A DNA stretch of 64,000 nucleotides from Numidum massiliense (GTDB lineage Bacteria > Bacillota > Bacilli > Thermoactinomycetales > Novibacillaceae). Within the stretch, counting starts at the first letter, position 1. Each line of letters starts with the position of its first letter. The stretch spans positions 1,419,758 to 1,483,757 of the forward strand of contig NZ_CTDZ01000009.1 in the NCBI RefSeq assembly GCF_001375555.1, in the 5' to 3' direction. Below are positions 1 to 6,637 of the stretch, piece after piece. The notes below the pieces were generated by a model. It was given only the letters and a program-made list of their open reading frames with translations. It was not told the origin of the DNA and searched no databases. The translations under genes and the position numbers were made by a program.

Positions 1-99
1 CCACGGATGCGACGCATGAGCGTTGGCGGAAGCGAGCTGCTCCACTTTTTGCATGATCGTCGCGGGGTTCACATGCTCCATCTCATTATGACACGTCAT
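1..99 (-). CDS. hypothetical protein, N-terminal 33 codons (runs off the left edge)
   Basis: An open frame starts with ATG at 99 on the minus strand and stays open to the edge of the window. A good ribosome binding site, AGAAGGAGA, sits eight bases upstream of the ATG. The start lies 48 bases after the stop of the HTH gene at 148-627, so both are probably in one operon. The first residues are MTCHNEMEHVNPATIMQKVE. I do not recognise the family, and with only 33 residues no function can be proposed. Confidence 0.55.
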   Translation of the reverse strand, partial: MTCHNEMEHVNPATIMQKVEQLASANAHASHPW

Positions 100-147
100 C
101 ACTTGTTCTCCTTCTAAATACGCCATGTGGGATCGTAATCTACGACT

Positions 148-627
148 TTAACCTTCACGATGATCGTCTTCTTTCTCACCGATCGCCGATAACACTTTCC
201 CGATAAACAGCGGTTTGCCCCACAAAATGTAACGTCCTTTCTCCGCTTCGCCGTCGTAGTGGTATTGAAATTTCGCCTTGCCGCGCGCGGGATCTTCCGC
301 ATTCATGTAAGTAATGATAATATCCGCGATCCGCTTCGCTTCCTCTGTCGTCCCGTAGCAATCGAGCACAGAACAAACAGTTAGTTCCCCCGCTTGCCCG
401 CTACTTTCCCCCGTCAGGTAAGACGTTACCTCGTCCAGTGCATGTTGCTGCAGTTCGCCGCCTTTCATGCCGATGAACGCTTCAGCGTCTTCGCGCCGAA
501 TGCGCCATTCCCCGCCAATTTTCGTCGCTGCGAGCTTTCCTTCGCGAATGTAGCGGCGAATCGTGCGCGGGTGCATAGAGACGATTTGTGCCAGTTGATC
601 TACGGAAAACAAATCGTGTTCACTCAT
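148..627 (-). CDS. small helix-turn-helix (excisionase/MerR-like) DNA-binding protein
   Basis: This is a 159-residue cytoplasmic protein. Residues about 5-52 form a helix-turn-helix of the excisionase/MerR type, with the typical pattern of a 'FSVDQLAQIVSMHPRTIRRY' recognition unit, then a wing ending in GEWRIRREDAEAFI. The remaining about 100 residues have no domain I recognise; they contain one cysteine pair region (VCSVLDC) and may form an effector-binding or dimerisation domain. It is the first gene of a leftward operon with the truncated gene at 1-99. Its own promoter region carries a tandem repeat (733-783) overlapping the -10 box, which suggests autoregulation. DNA binding is well supported by the motif; the regulon and ligand are unknown. 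Confidence 0.75.
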   Translation of the reverse strand: MSEHDLFSVDQLAQIVSMHPRTIRRYIREGKLAATKIGGEWRIRREDAEAFIGMKGGELQQHALDEVTSYLTGESSGQAGELTVCSVLDCYGTTEEAKRIADIIITYMNAEDPARGKAKFQYHYDGEAEKGRYILWGKPLFIGKVLSAIGEKEDDHREG

Positions 628-732
628 ATGCTAGTCACCCCTTACAAAATAAAAATCGCCTATGTTAGCCCCATACCCTTAAATGACTCATTACCGAGTG
701 TTACCCTTCAACATTAAAACGAAGGTCTTTCT

Positions 733-783
733 ATTACCTTTAGTTACATTTAGACCGAATTAGTACGTATGATTACATTTTAG
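733..783. repeat. short tandem repeats over the HTH gene promoter, putative operator
   Basis: Three related units are visible on the plus strand: ATTACCTTTAG at 733-743, GTTACATTTAG at 743-753 and ATTACATTTTAG at 772-783. The first two start exactly 10 bp apart, one helical turn. They lie over and just downstream of the predicted -10 box of the HTH gene, where a repressor would act. Confidence 0.4.
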
Positions 784-804
784 CACATCATTACCGATAT
801 GCAA
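777..804 (-). promoter_or_regulatory. putative sigma-A promoter of the HTH gene
   Basis: On the minus strand TTGCAT (804-799) is followed after 16 bases by TAAAAT (782-777). It would give a leader of about 140 bases before the ATG at 627. A further TCATTACCGA copy at 788-797 overlaps the -35 to spacer region, with an identical TCATTACCGA 100 bp away at 688-697. Confidence 0.4.
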
Positions 805-938
805 CATTTACTTTTTCCTTCGCGAATAAACGGACGGTTATAATCGCTGAAATGCTACCGTATAAAAATGGTCCGCTCTGGAAAGATGAATAAGACATCG
901 CTTATCGATCGAATCGAAGAAAAGGAGTGTTAACCGAC

Positions 939-1808
939 ATGCCGACACATACAAATCTCGGCCCCCCGTTTCCGCCACAGCACCAAAACGATCAACCCGG
1001 TCTCGAATCACTAATGAACCCGCGCCCGACGTACGACGATCCAAATCTCATCGGCTGCGGCAAATTAAAAGGGAAAGTGGCTATTGTTACCGGCGGCGAC
1101 AGCGGGATCGGGCGAGCCGTTTGCGTCGCTTTTGCCAAGGAAGGTGCCGATGTCGCTATTGTCTACCTCAACGAGCACAGCGACGCGGCAGAAACGAAAC
1201 GGGCGGTTGAACAATTAGGGCACCGCTGTCTAACGATCGCAGGAGACGTTGGAGATGAGTCGTTTTGTCAGCAAGCTGTAACCGAAACGGTTACCGCTCT
1301 TGGTCGGCTTGATATTGTCGTTAACAACGCCGCCGAACAACACGTGCAAACAGCTTTCGAAAACATCTCGGCGGAGCAATTGCAACGTACCTTCGCGACG
1401 AACGTCTTCGCTGCCTTTTATTTGACGAAAGCAGCGCTACCCTATTTACAGCCTGGCAGCGCGATCATTAACACAGCTTCTGTTACCGCCTACGAAGGAA
1501 ACGAGCAGTTAATTGACTACTCAGCGACAAAAGGTGCACTCGTTACATTTACGCGCTCTCTCGCTAAAGCGCTCGTCGGACGAGGCATTCGCGTCAACGG
1601 AGTCGCCCCGGGGCCAATCTGGACGCCGCTCATTCCGGCGTCGTTTTCCGCACAACAGGTGGCCACATTTGGGAGCGACACCCCGATGAAACGGGCAGGT
1701 CAGCCAGTCGAGGTAGCTCCCGCGTACGTTTTTCTCGCCGCAGACGATGCTTCTTACATAACCGGACAAATGATCCACCCTAACGGTGGCACAGCCGTAA
1801 ACGGATAA
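939..1808 (+). CDS. short-chain dehydrogenase/reductase, general-stress type (YdaD/YhdF/YhxC-like)
   Basis: This is a 289-residue NAD(P)-dependent SDR oxidoreductase. The nucleotide-binding motif TGGDSGIGRA lies near residue 53, followed by the NNAAEQ motif, the catalytic serine in NTASVTAYEG and the YSATKGA motif with the catalytic Tyr and Lys. The proline-rich N-terminal extension of about 45 residues before the Rossmann fold (PPFPPQHQ, GLESLMNPRP) is characteristic of the Bacillus stress proteins YdaD (Gsp39), YhdF and YhxC. I chose ATG 939 because AAAGGAG lies twelve bases upstream; a GTG at 927 would overlap that site. Substrate is unknown in this family. It is transcribed alone, divergent from the HTH gene. 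Confidence 0.85.
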   Translation: MPTHTNLGPPFPPQHQNDQPGLESLMNPRPTYDDPNLIGCGKLKGKVAIVTGGDSGIGRAVCVAFAKEGADVAIVYLNEHSDAAETKRAVEQLGHRCLTIAGDVGDESFCQQAVTETVTALGRLDIVVNNAAEQHVQTAFENISAEQLQRTFATNVFAAFYLTKAALPYLQPGSAIINTASVTAYEGNEQLIDYSATKGALVTFTRSLAKALVGRGIRVNGVAPGPIWTPLIPASFSAQQVATFGSDTPMKRAGQPVEVAPAYVFLAADDASYITGQMIHPNGGTAVNG

Positions 1809-1853
1809 GCACGAAAAGTACCTGTACGGTACGATCCGGCTTTCTGCGCGTAC

Positions 1854-1918
1854 GCGATTAAGCGAGATCGGTACGCGCACGCCACGCTTAATCCCGCTTA
1901 TACTAAAAAGTATTTTTT
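1854..1918. terminator. weak hairpins between convergent genes
   Basis: ATTAAGCG (1857-1864) can pair with CGCTTAAT (1885-1892), and a shorter hairpin ATACT-aaaa-AGTAT (1900-1913) is followed by TTTTTT on the plus strand. This lies between the convergent stops at 1808 and 1951. The stems are modest, so the call is tentative. Confidence 0.35.
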
Positions 1919-1950
1919 GGTCGTCTACCATCGGTCCACAGATACGTAAC

Positions 1951-2724
1951 CTATTGCTTTTCGGCGATCCAAATCGTCCAGCGGTCTTTCTCGCGGATCG
2001 ACTCCCTGTCACCGAGCTGCCGTGCAATGAAATCGCACAGATCCGATAACTCGCGATCCGTCAATTCGTGTAAAATCGATCTGCCTGTACGCTGCATTAA
2101 ATCCGCTTTCAATTGTGCGAAGTTATCATATACTTTGCGCGTTTCCCAATACGACGTTTCGGGTATTACCTTTAAGCCATTATCTTCGAGTCCTCGCGTT
2201 ACTTTCCTCTGCGAATGACGCCGCTGCAACTCGATGTCCAAAAGACGTGGATACTTCTCAAAAAAATACCCTCTCAGGTGCATAGGACTACCCGGTAGCG
2301 CGCAATCTTCCGGCGTTCGGTCTTGGATGATCAGCCTTCCCTTACTTTTCAACACTCTGTTCGCTTCGCGAAAGCATCTGTCTAAATCGCGCAAGTGATG
2401 AATGAGGGCGCGTTCTAGTACAATATGGAACGATTTCGCCTCACATCCGGTGTGCAAGGCGTCTCCTTGGATCAATCGGACATTACTAAGTCTACGGCAA
2501 TTTTCCGCGGCTCCGCGCAGCATTTCTGCGGAATAGTCTACCCCTGTTACACGCCCCCCCGCTTGCGCTAACGCCTTTGTATAGATCCCTCCGCCGCAAC
2601 CGACATCGAGGATGTAGCTATCTTGAATGTGACAATAGCGATCGATTAGCTCTATCCATTCGTTCGCCGCCCTTCGCGCAGCGTAAGATTCTCGGTTTTT
2701 TCGATCGTGAAAATCGATAGACAT
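1951..2724 (-). CDS. class I SAM-dependent methyltransferase
   Basis: This is a 257-residue protein with a Methyltransf_11/25-type Rossmann fold. Motif I is ILDVGCGGGIYTKAL (around residue 40), followed by an acidic residue in VTGVDYSAEML, and motif IV/V regions GDALHTG and HIVLERALIHHL. The substrate cannot be told from sequence; relatives act on small molecules or cofactors. ATG 2724 is chosen because it follows the TAG of the upstream gene by one base and has a GGAG nine bases before it; longer frames would read into the neighbouring gene. The tight junction implies co-transcription and possible translational coupling with the DUF6886-like gene. Confidence 0.8.
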   Translation of the reverse strand: MSIDFHDRKNRESYAARRAANEWIELIDRYCHIQDSYILDVGCGGGIYTKALAQAGGRVTGVDYSAEMLRGAAENCRRLSNVRLIQGDALHTGCEAKSFHIVLERALIHHLRDLDRCFREANRVLKSKGRLIIQDRTPEDCALPGSPMHLRGYFFEKYPRLLDIELQRRHSQRKVTRGLEDNGLKVIPETSYWETRKVYDNFAQLKADLMQRTGRSILHELTDRELSDLCDFIARQLGDRESIREKDRWTIWIAEKQ

Positions 2725-2725
2725 A

Positions 2726-3241
2726 CTAATGCTCCGTATTCCGAAACCGAATAATCGAAAACTGGCGTAACGTCGAGTTGACGAGTGCATCGCGCAAGCG
2801 GTATAAATTCGGGGTAAAACGAAGGTCGACCCCTGTCCGCACAATCGCCTGTATTAAATCCCCCATCGGTTCGACTGCCAGTGGCCGTACTGTGCTATTA
2901 GAGACGTAATAGCCAGCGATCTCGTCACACAGCTGAAAATTGCGTCCGTCAAACGTATATTTATAAAGCGTCGTCGACCGGATCGCCTCATACCACTTAC
3001 TTTCTACAGTAATCACCGTATGCGCTTCTGTATGGCCAAAAAACCGTTCCTCATCTTCCCGACTAATATTTGTTGTGCGCGAGTAGACGATGCGCGGACA
3101 GTCGCGTGGGAAGTAATAGTTGACCGCATGAGCCGCGTCAATCGCCCACACGACTGGCTCTAAATGTTTCCGAGAATTAGTCGCGCGCGGGACAAATTCG
3201 TCGATATGTGGGTCCTCGCTAAAATGGTATAAGACGTTCAT
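2726..3241 (-). CDS. conserved hypothetical protein, DUF6886-like
   Basis: This is a 171-residue protein beginning MNVLYHFSEDPHIDEFVPR. Proteins starting with this LYHFSEDP..I..F.PR pattern form a conserved Bacillales family (DUF6886 from memory) that resembles small-molecule or nucleotide-handling folds, with a later VWAIDAAHAVNYYFPRDCPRI block; no activity is established. The ATG at 3241 is preceded by AAGGGGTG. It is the first gene of a two-gene leftward operon with the methyltransferase. A TATAAT-like box lies at 3313-3318 on the minus strand, with no convincing -35. Confidence 0.7.
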   Translation of the reverse strand: MNVLYHFSEDPHIDEFVPRATNSRKHLEPVVWAIDAAHAVNYYFPRDCPRIVYSRTTNISREDEERFFGHTEAHTVITVESKWYEAIRSTTLYKYTFDGRNFQLCDEIAGYYVSNSTVRPLAVEPMGDLIQAIVRTGVDLRFTPNLYRLRDALVNSTLRQFSIIRFRNTEH

Positions 3242-3409
3242 AACGTAGCACCCCTTCGCTTCCTTATAAACATAAGCATACTGCAGTTTCTGCATAAGTA
3301 AATAACAAATAAATTATACGATATGATAAGAAATACTTATGTATCTTGTCATGTATCTCATGATCATGTCCTTGCTATCGTCTCACTCCTTTTATGCGTA
3401 CGGCGATGA

Positions 3410-4321
3410 TCACTCCTCGTCTATATCTATGTCTTTGTCCGGAAACGTCGCCTGTGCCATATGTTTTGTCAAATATGTCCAGCCATCCTCCTGATACACC
3501 TTACGCTCTTTCAGCAACTTACCGAGTGCGCGTTTGAACGCTGCTTTACTGATGTGAAAGACGCGTTTAATATCGGCGGGATCGCTTTTGTCGCCGTACG
3601 GCATTCGCCCTCTTTGCGCGATGAGATAGTCTAAAATCGCCTGTGCATCATCGGCGTAGGCGTGCTCTTTGCGGGGCAACTGCGAAATGTTTACCCGCCC
3701 GTCGCCCCGCACGTAGGCGATGCGTCCTGTTACCTTCTCCCCTAAGCGCACGCCACCCGTCATTTCCTCGCGGTGCAAAAAAGCGATGTAATGTTGATCT
3801 GTAAACAAAAAAGCGCCGTCGGCAATGAGTTTGTAGACGGACCCGGTCACCCAATCGTTTAACGCCGTGGACGGTGCCTCGCGCATGAGCGCTGCAAATT
3901 CACTTTCTTCCGCTAGGGCAATCAAGAGGCGCCCTTTGCGATCGTCTTTTAAACTGCAGTACAGGTTGTCTTCTACTTGTGGCCACTTCCTGCGGTCGCG
4001 CGGCAAGTCGTCTTTGGACAAGAGCACGTCTTTTTGGATGCCAATATTGATGAATGCCCCGAGATGCGGTTCGACCCCGACGACTTTCGCCCACGCAAAG
4101 TTGGTAAAAGTCACCTCCGGGATCGTCATCGTCGCCGCCAGGCGGCCGCTGTGGTCGTGATACAAAAACACCTCCACCGTCTCACCTTCTTCCAAGGTGC
4201 GCACCGCTTCGTTTTGGTGCAGTAACACATCTTGCGTGCCGTCCGTCAAAAAATAGCCAAAGTCGCTTTTACGCGCCACCTCTAGGTCGACTATTTCTCC
4301 CGCTAACAACGTCGTCGTCAT
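3410..4321 (-). CDS. cvfB: S1-like RNA-binding protein CvfB/YitL
   Basis: This 303-residue protein matches CvfB (conserved virulence factor B; YitL in B. subtilis) in length and layout. Three S1-like OB folds follow one another (residues about 5-65, 70-135 and 145-220, e.g. ATMTIPEVTF then KVVGVEPHLGAFINIGIQKDVLL), then a C-terminal winged helix near 225-290 (DPADIKRVFHISKAAFKRALGKLLKERKV). CvfB binds RNA and affects virulence-gene expression in staphylococci; the molecular role in spore formers is unsettled. ATG 4321 follows AGAAGGAAC with ideal spacing, so upstream in-frame codons were not used. It is a single-gene unit. Confidence 0.88.
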   Translation of the reverse strand: MTTTLLAGEIVDLEVARKSDFGYFLTDGTQDVLLHQNEAVRTLEEGETVEVFLYHDHSGRLAATMTIPEVTFTNFAWAKVVGVEPHLGAFINIGIQKDVLLSKDDLPRDRRKWPQVEDNLYCSLKDDRKGRLLIALAEESEFAALMREAPSTALNDWVTGSVYKLIADGAFLFTDQHYIAFLHREEMTGGVRLGEKVTGRIAYVRGDGRVNISQLPRKEHAYADDAQAILDYLIAQRGRMPYGDKSDPADIKRVFHISKAAFKRALGKLLKERKVYQEDGWTYLTKHMAQATFPDKDIDIDEE

Positions 4322-4431
4322 CGTTTGTTCCTTCTTTCTTGTTTTAATCAACGTTTATCGCCGATTGATCGGCAAATATGTATAACCCGCACTTATTGTA
4401 CCACAGCACGGCGACGATCCATGCACATCCA

Positions 4432-4460
4432 TTGACAAGTTTCATCACCTTAAAGATAAG
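4432..4460 (+). promoter_or_regulatory. candidate plus-strand promoter of an unannotated transcript
   Basis: TTGACA (4432-4437) is followed after 17 bases by GATAAG (4455-4460). A transcript from it would start near 4467 and run through the natB-like 33-mer on the strand complementary to natB mRNA. No protein-coding frame follows. Confidence 0.35.
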
Positions 4461-4496
4461 AAAAAAATCTTCAAGAGACACAGGAATAAAACACCA

Positions 4497-4529
4497 CTTA
4501 TGATCCCTAAAGTAGCGATCGCTAGCCAC
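4497..4529. repeat. 33-bp perfect copy of an internal natB segment
   Basis: These 33 bases are identical to 7095-7127 inside the natB-like permease gene, and the match extends to 36 of 37 (4493-4529 against 7091-7127). The core contains the palindrome TAGCGATCGCTA. Read on the minus strand in the natB frame it gives WLAIATLGIIS followed by GVLF instead of GIFS, then a stop. Confidence 0.9.
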
Positions 4530-4762
4530 CAAATGGCATTTTTAAACTGTCTAGAGGTAAATCATATGAAAGGAAGGATAATTAAGGTTATCTAGATTGT
4601 CGAGTGGAAACTGTTAAAGCTAACTGATTTTTGTTAAACTGAATCTACGTCAATCTTTTGACATGGATACTGTAGATAATGGTCTATCTGCTTAATAGTA
4701 TTTTTCATTAATCATAGGTCATCTTCTGCATATCCTCCGGAATAATTATAATATATAATAAG

Positions 4763-4791
4763 AATGCCCATTTTTGATACAAATGGGCATT
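4763..4791 (-). terminator. rho-independent terminator of the receptor/pro-peptide operon
   Basis: AATGCCCATTT (4763-4773) pairs perfectly with AAATGGGCATT (4781-4791) around a 7-base loop. In the leftward direction it is followed by a T-rich run (TTCTTATTATATATT). It lies 10 bases beyond the stop of the pro-peptide gene, as expected for the end of that operon. Confidence 0.8.
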
Positions 4792-4801
4792 TGTCATATT
4801 C

Positions 4802-4921
4802 TTACTTACCCTGCTGGGTCGAGTTTGCACGCACAATAGGTTTAGCATCATCAACAGCAAATGCAGACACTGGGATAGAGAGAACAGCAACAACTACGAC
4901 GGCAAACAATAGCTTTTTCAA
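4802..4921 (-). CDS. secreted signalling pro-peptide (Phr/NprX-like), partner of the adjacent RRNPP regulator
   Basis: This 39-codon gene starts with TTG at 4921, seven to nine bases after a strong GAGGAGG site that lies inside the last codons of the upstream regulator; only two bases separate the regulator stop from this start. The product has a canonical signal peptide: two lysines, then a hydrophobic core LLFAVVVVAVLSIPV and an SAFA cleavage site near residue 22. The exported tail is VDDAKPIVRANSTQQGK. Size, export signal, position and coupling match Phr, NprX and PapR pre-peptides, whose short C-terminal pieces are re-imported and bind the TPR receptor. Candidate mature pieces lie within KPIVRANST, but the processing site cannot be read from sequence. 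A terminator follows directly. Confidence 0.8.
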   Translation of the reverse strand: MKKLLFAVVVVAVLSIPVSAFAVDDAKPIVRANSTQQGK

Positions 4922-4923
4922 GT

Positions 4924-6243
4924 TTACAGTCCTCCTCTACTCATTGTTTCAACCAGCATAATCCCCTTCATTGCATCAAGGCACTTGTCCTTATCTCCAA
5001 TTTTATCGTAATATTGACTTAAAAGGAAGTGCAAATCTTTTGCTTGGTCGTGGAGATCGTGCGTGTCAGCAAGACCGAGTCCTATTTCGCACGTTTCAAC
5101 ATTCGACTTGCCGCTATGCAATTCCATACGCGCCTTAAATACTAGCAAATGTAGATAATCCCTTGGCGTGGTCAAATAACGTTGAAATTCATGCGCTTTC
5201 TCCAAGCATTCTTTTGCACGATCATACACCTTTTGATGAAAGTACATTTCACCACACGCAACATAAGCTAATGCCCTACGTTCCTTGTTACCTGTAAGCT
5301 TACATAGATCGTGAACAATGCAAAAACATAGTTCTGAATCTTTCCAACGCCGCATAGTCGCATATGCATAACCCATATTTAAATACAGTCTGCTGGCTAA
5401 GTCGTTGTCATTATGACATAGGTCAATTCCTTGTCGAAATGCGTCAAGTGCCTGCTCATACACCCCCTGCCGTCTTAAAATAATCCCCTCTAAATTGTAT
5501 GCGCTCACAATCGTCTGCATGTCATAATATTGCTCACACAAACCTTTAAGTTGAAGCAAACAATGGTACGCACTAGCGTCTTTTCCAGCATGGAACAAAT
5601 AAATACTCTTGTTAAAGATAGCGTCACCTTTGAGGTATGGCCGAAATCCTTCCGGATCGAACACCTCTAATGCCTTGTCTGCATAGTTCACAGCTTGCAT
5701 GAAATCATTATCACCATAGAAAGCACAGGCGGACAAACGATTATAAGCAAGCGTCATCACGTTTAACCCAGGGGACGTTCCATATTCCTCCACATCGCTA
5801 ATAACATCGGTCAATTGAGCATAAGCCTTCTTCCATTCTAGCTGACGACATAGGAGAGACGCATACGCGAGGTTGATACGAATCTTTAAACCCTCATCTT
5901 CAACCGCTACTTCATTGCGTTCCAATTGGCAAATTAGTTTTTCCGCACGCTCACAAAGACCACTAGCAATCAGTTGTTCGATGAGCGACAACGTGGACTC
6001 AATTTCCCGTTTCGCATCTTTACCGGGAGACATCCTTTCCTTTAATGTGTCTTCATCAAGCCTTAAAGCGTTCATGACATACCGAACCTTGTCACTGCTG
6101 GCATTTTGCACAATGCCACGTTCGATGTTGCTAATTGTAGGTACGGAAATACGTTCACTTGCTAGGTCGCTAAGAGTTAATCCCAACTCCTTGCGACGCT
6201 GACGAATAATCCTACCAAGCTCAATTCCGTCAATGTTTTTCAC
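4924..6243 (-). CDS. RRNPP-family Xre/TPR peptide-responsive regulator
   Basis: This is a 439-residue cytoplasmic protein. Residues about 8-62 are an Xre-type helix-turn-helix (GRIIRQRRKELGLTLSDLA, SVPTISNIERG). The rest, about 75-435, is all-helical and built of tetratricopeptide repeats, for example around ACAFYGDNDFMQAVNYADKALEVF and GVYEQALDAFRQGIDLC. This is the architecture of NprR, PlcR and other RRNPP receptors that bind an imported oligopeptide. The pro-peptide gene begins two bases after its stop, which strongly supports that role. I chose GTG 6243, seven bases after GGGGGAG; a GTG at 6249 is too close to that site. This GTG overlaps the TGA of a 17-aa upstream ORF (GTGA). The DNA target and regulated process are not visible; a self-regulated operon is likely. 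Confidence 0.85.
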   Translation of the reverse strand: MKNIDGIELGRIIRQRRKELGLTLSDLASERISVPTISNIERGIVQNASSDKVRYVMNALRLDEDTLKERMSPGKDAKREIESTLSLIEQLIASGLCERAEKLICQLERNEVAVEDEGLKIRINLAYASLLCRQLEWKKAYAQLTDVISDVEEYGTSPGLNVMTLAYNRLSACAFYGDNDFMQAVNYADKALEVFDPEGFRPYLKGDAIFNKSIYLFHAGKDASAYHCLLQLKGLCEQYYDMQTIVSAYNLEGIILRRQGVYEQALDAFRQGIDLCHNDNDLASRLYLNMGYAYATMRRWKDSELCFCIVHDLCKLTGNKERRALAYVACGEMYFHQKVYDRAKECLEKAHEFQRYLTTPRDYLHLLVFKARMELHSGKSNVETCEIGLGLADTHDLHDQAKDLHFLLSQYYDKIGDKDKCLDAMKGIMLVETMSRGGL

Positions 6244-6293
6244 TTCCACACTCCCCCTTTAATGACCTGATGAATGTAATATTCGACACGCAT
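6240..6293 (-). CDS. 17-aa upstream ORF overlapping the RRNPP regulator start
   Basis: ATG 6293 follows AAAGGAGAAGG with a nine-base gap, a stronger site than that of many full genes here. The frame encodes MRVEYYIHQVIKGGVWK and its TGA (6242-6240) overlaps the GTG start of the regulator. The arrangement fits a leader ORF that couples translation to the regulator. It could instead be an unrelated micro-protein; no signal peptide or motif is present. Confidence 0.5.
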   Translation of the reverse strand: MRVEYYIHQVIKGGVWK

Positions 6294-6637
6294 CAAAATA
6301 ATCCTTCTCCTTTTTTAAATAAAATCGTGATCGTAGACAAATATTTAACAATATGGAGATGCGTGACTCAGCTCCTTGTATAAGGCAAACCATGTTGTAC
6401 TCACATCGGGATTTTAAGCCACATGCACACTACATACTGCTTGCTAATTAAAAACATGGATGAAAATTTCCCTAGTATACACAGGGATGCAGTCATTTAA
6501 TGTATTTAACGTATTTCGACACGAGCGGCACCATGTCTGTGCCATACACGAAACGGAGGTTTCGCCCAGCGAGAACCTCCGTTTCCGTTCACCCCAACAG
6601 CCTGTATACGACGGTCTTGCTACAGATTAAGACAAGA
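6294..6637. other. intergenic region of 344 bp between the RRNPP operon and natB
   Basis: This must hold the leftward promoter of the RRNPP operon, but I could not single out a convincing -35/-10 pair. A long perfect inverted repeat lies at 6550-6585 near the natB stop. No gene is visible. Confidence 0.5.
6550..6585. repeat. perfect 12-bp inverted repeat downstream of natB
   Basis: GAAACGGAGGTT (6550-6561) and AACCTCCGTTTC (6574-6585) are separated by 12 bases. It lies after the natB stop, so it may act as a terminator or mRNA-stabilising hairpin for natAB, but no T-run follows in either direction. Confidence 0.6.

Larger units (their letters stand above)
4322..4801. other. AT-rich intergenic stretch of 480 bp between cvfB and the pro-peptide gene
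   Basis: No convincing gene is visible. It is clearly richer in A+T than its neighbours. It holds a GCCGAT-TG-ATCGGC palindrome (4360-4373) in the cvfB leader, a candidate plus-strand promoter (4432-4460), a 33-bp exact copy of part of natB (4497-4529), and the terminator of the RRNPP operon (4763-4791). It may be decayed sequence or encode a small RNA. Confidence 0.6.

Noticed and set aside
4708-4893. 61-codon leftward frame overlapping the pro-peptide gene
   Set aside because: It is out of frame with the signal-peptide gene, lacks a ribosome site and runs through the terminator.
6550-6585. Long inverted repeat as a classical rho-independent terminator
   Set aside because: The stem is perfect but no T-run follows on either strand, so it is kept only as a repeat.
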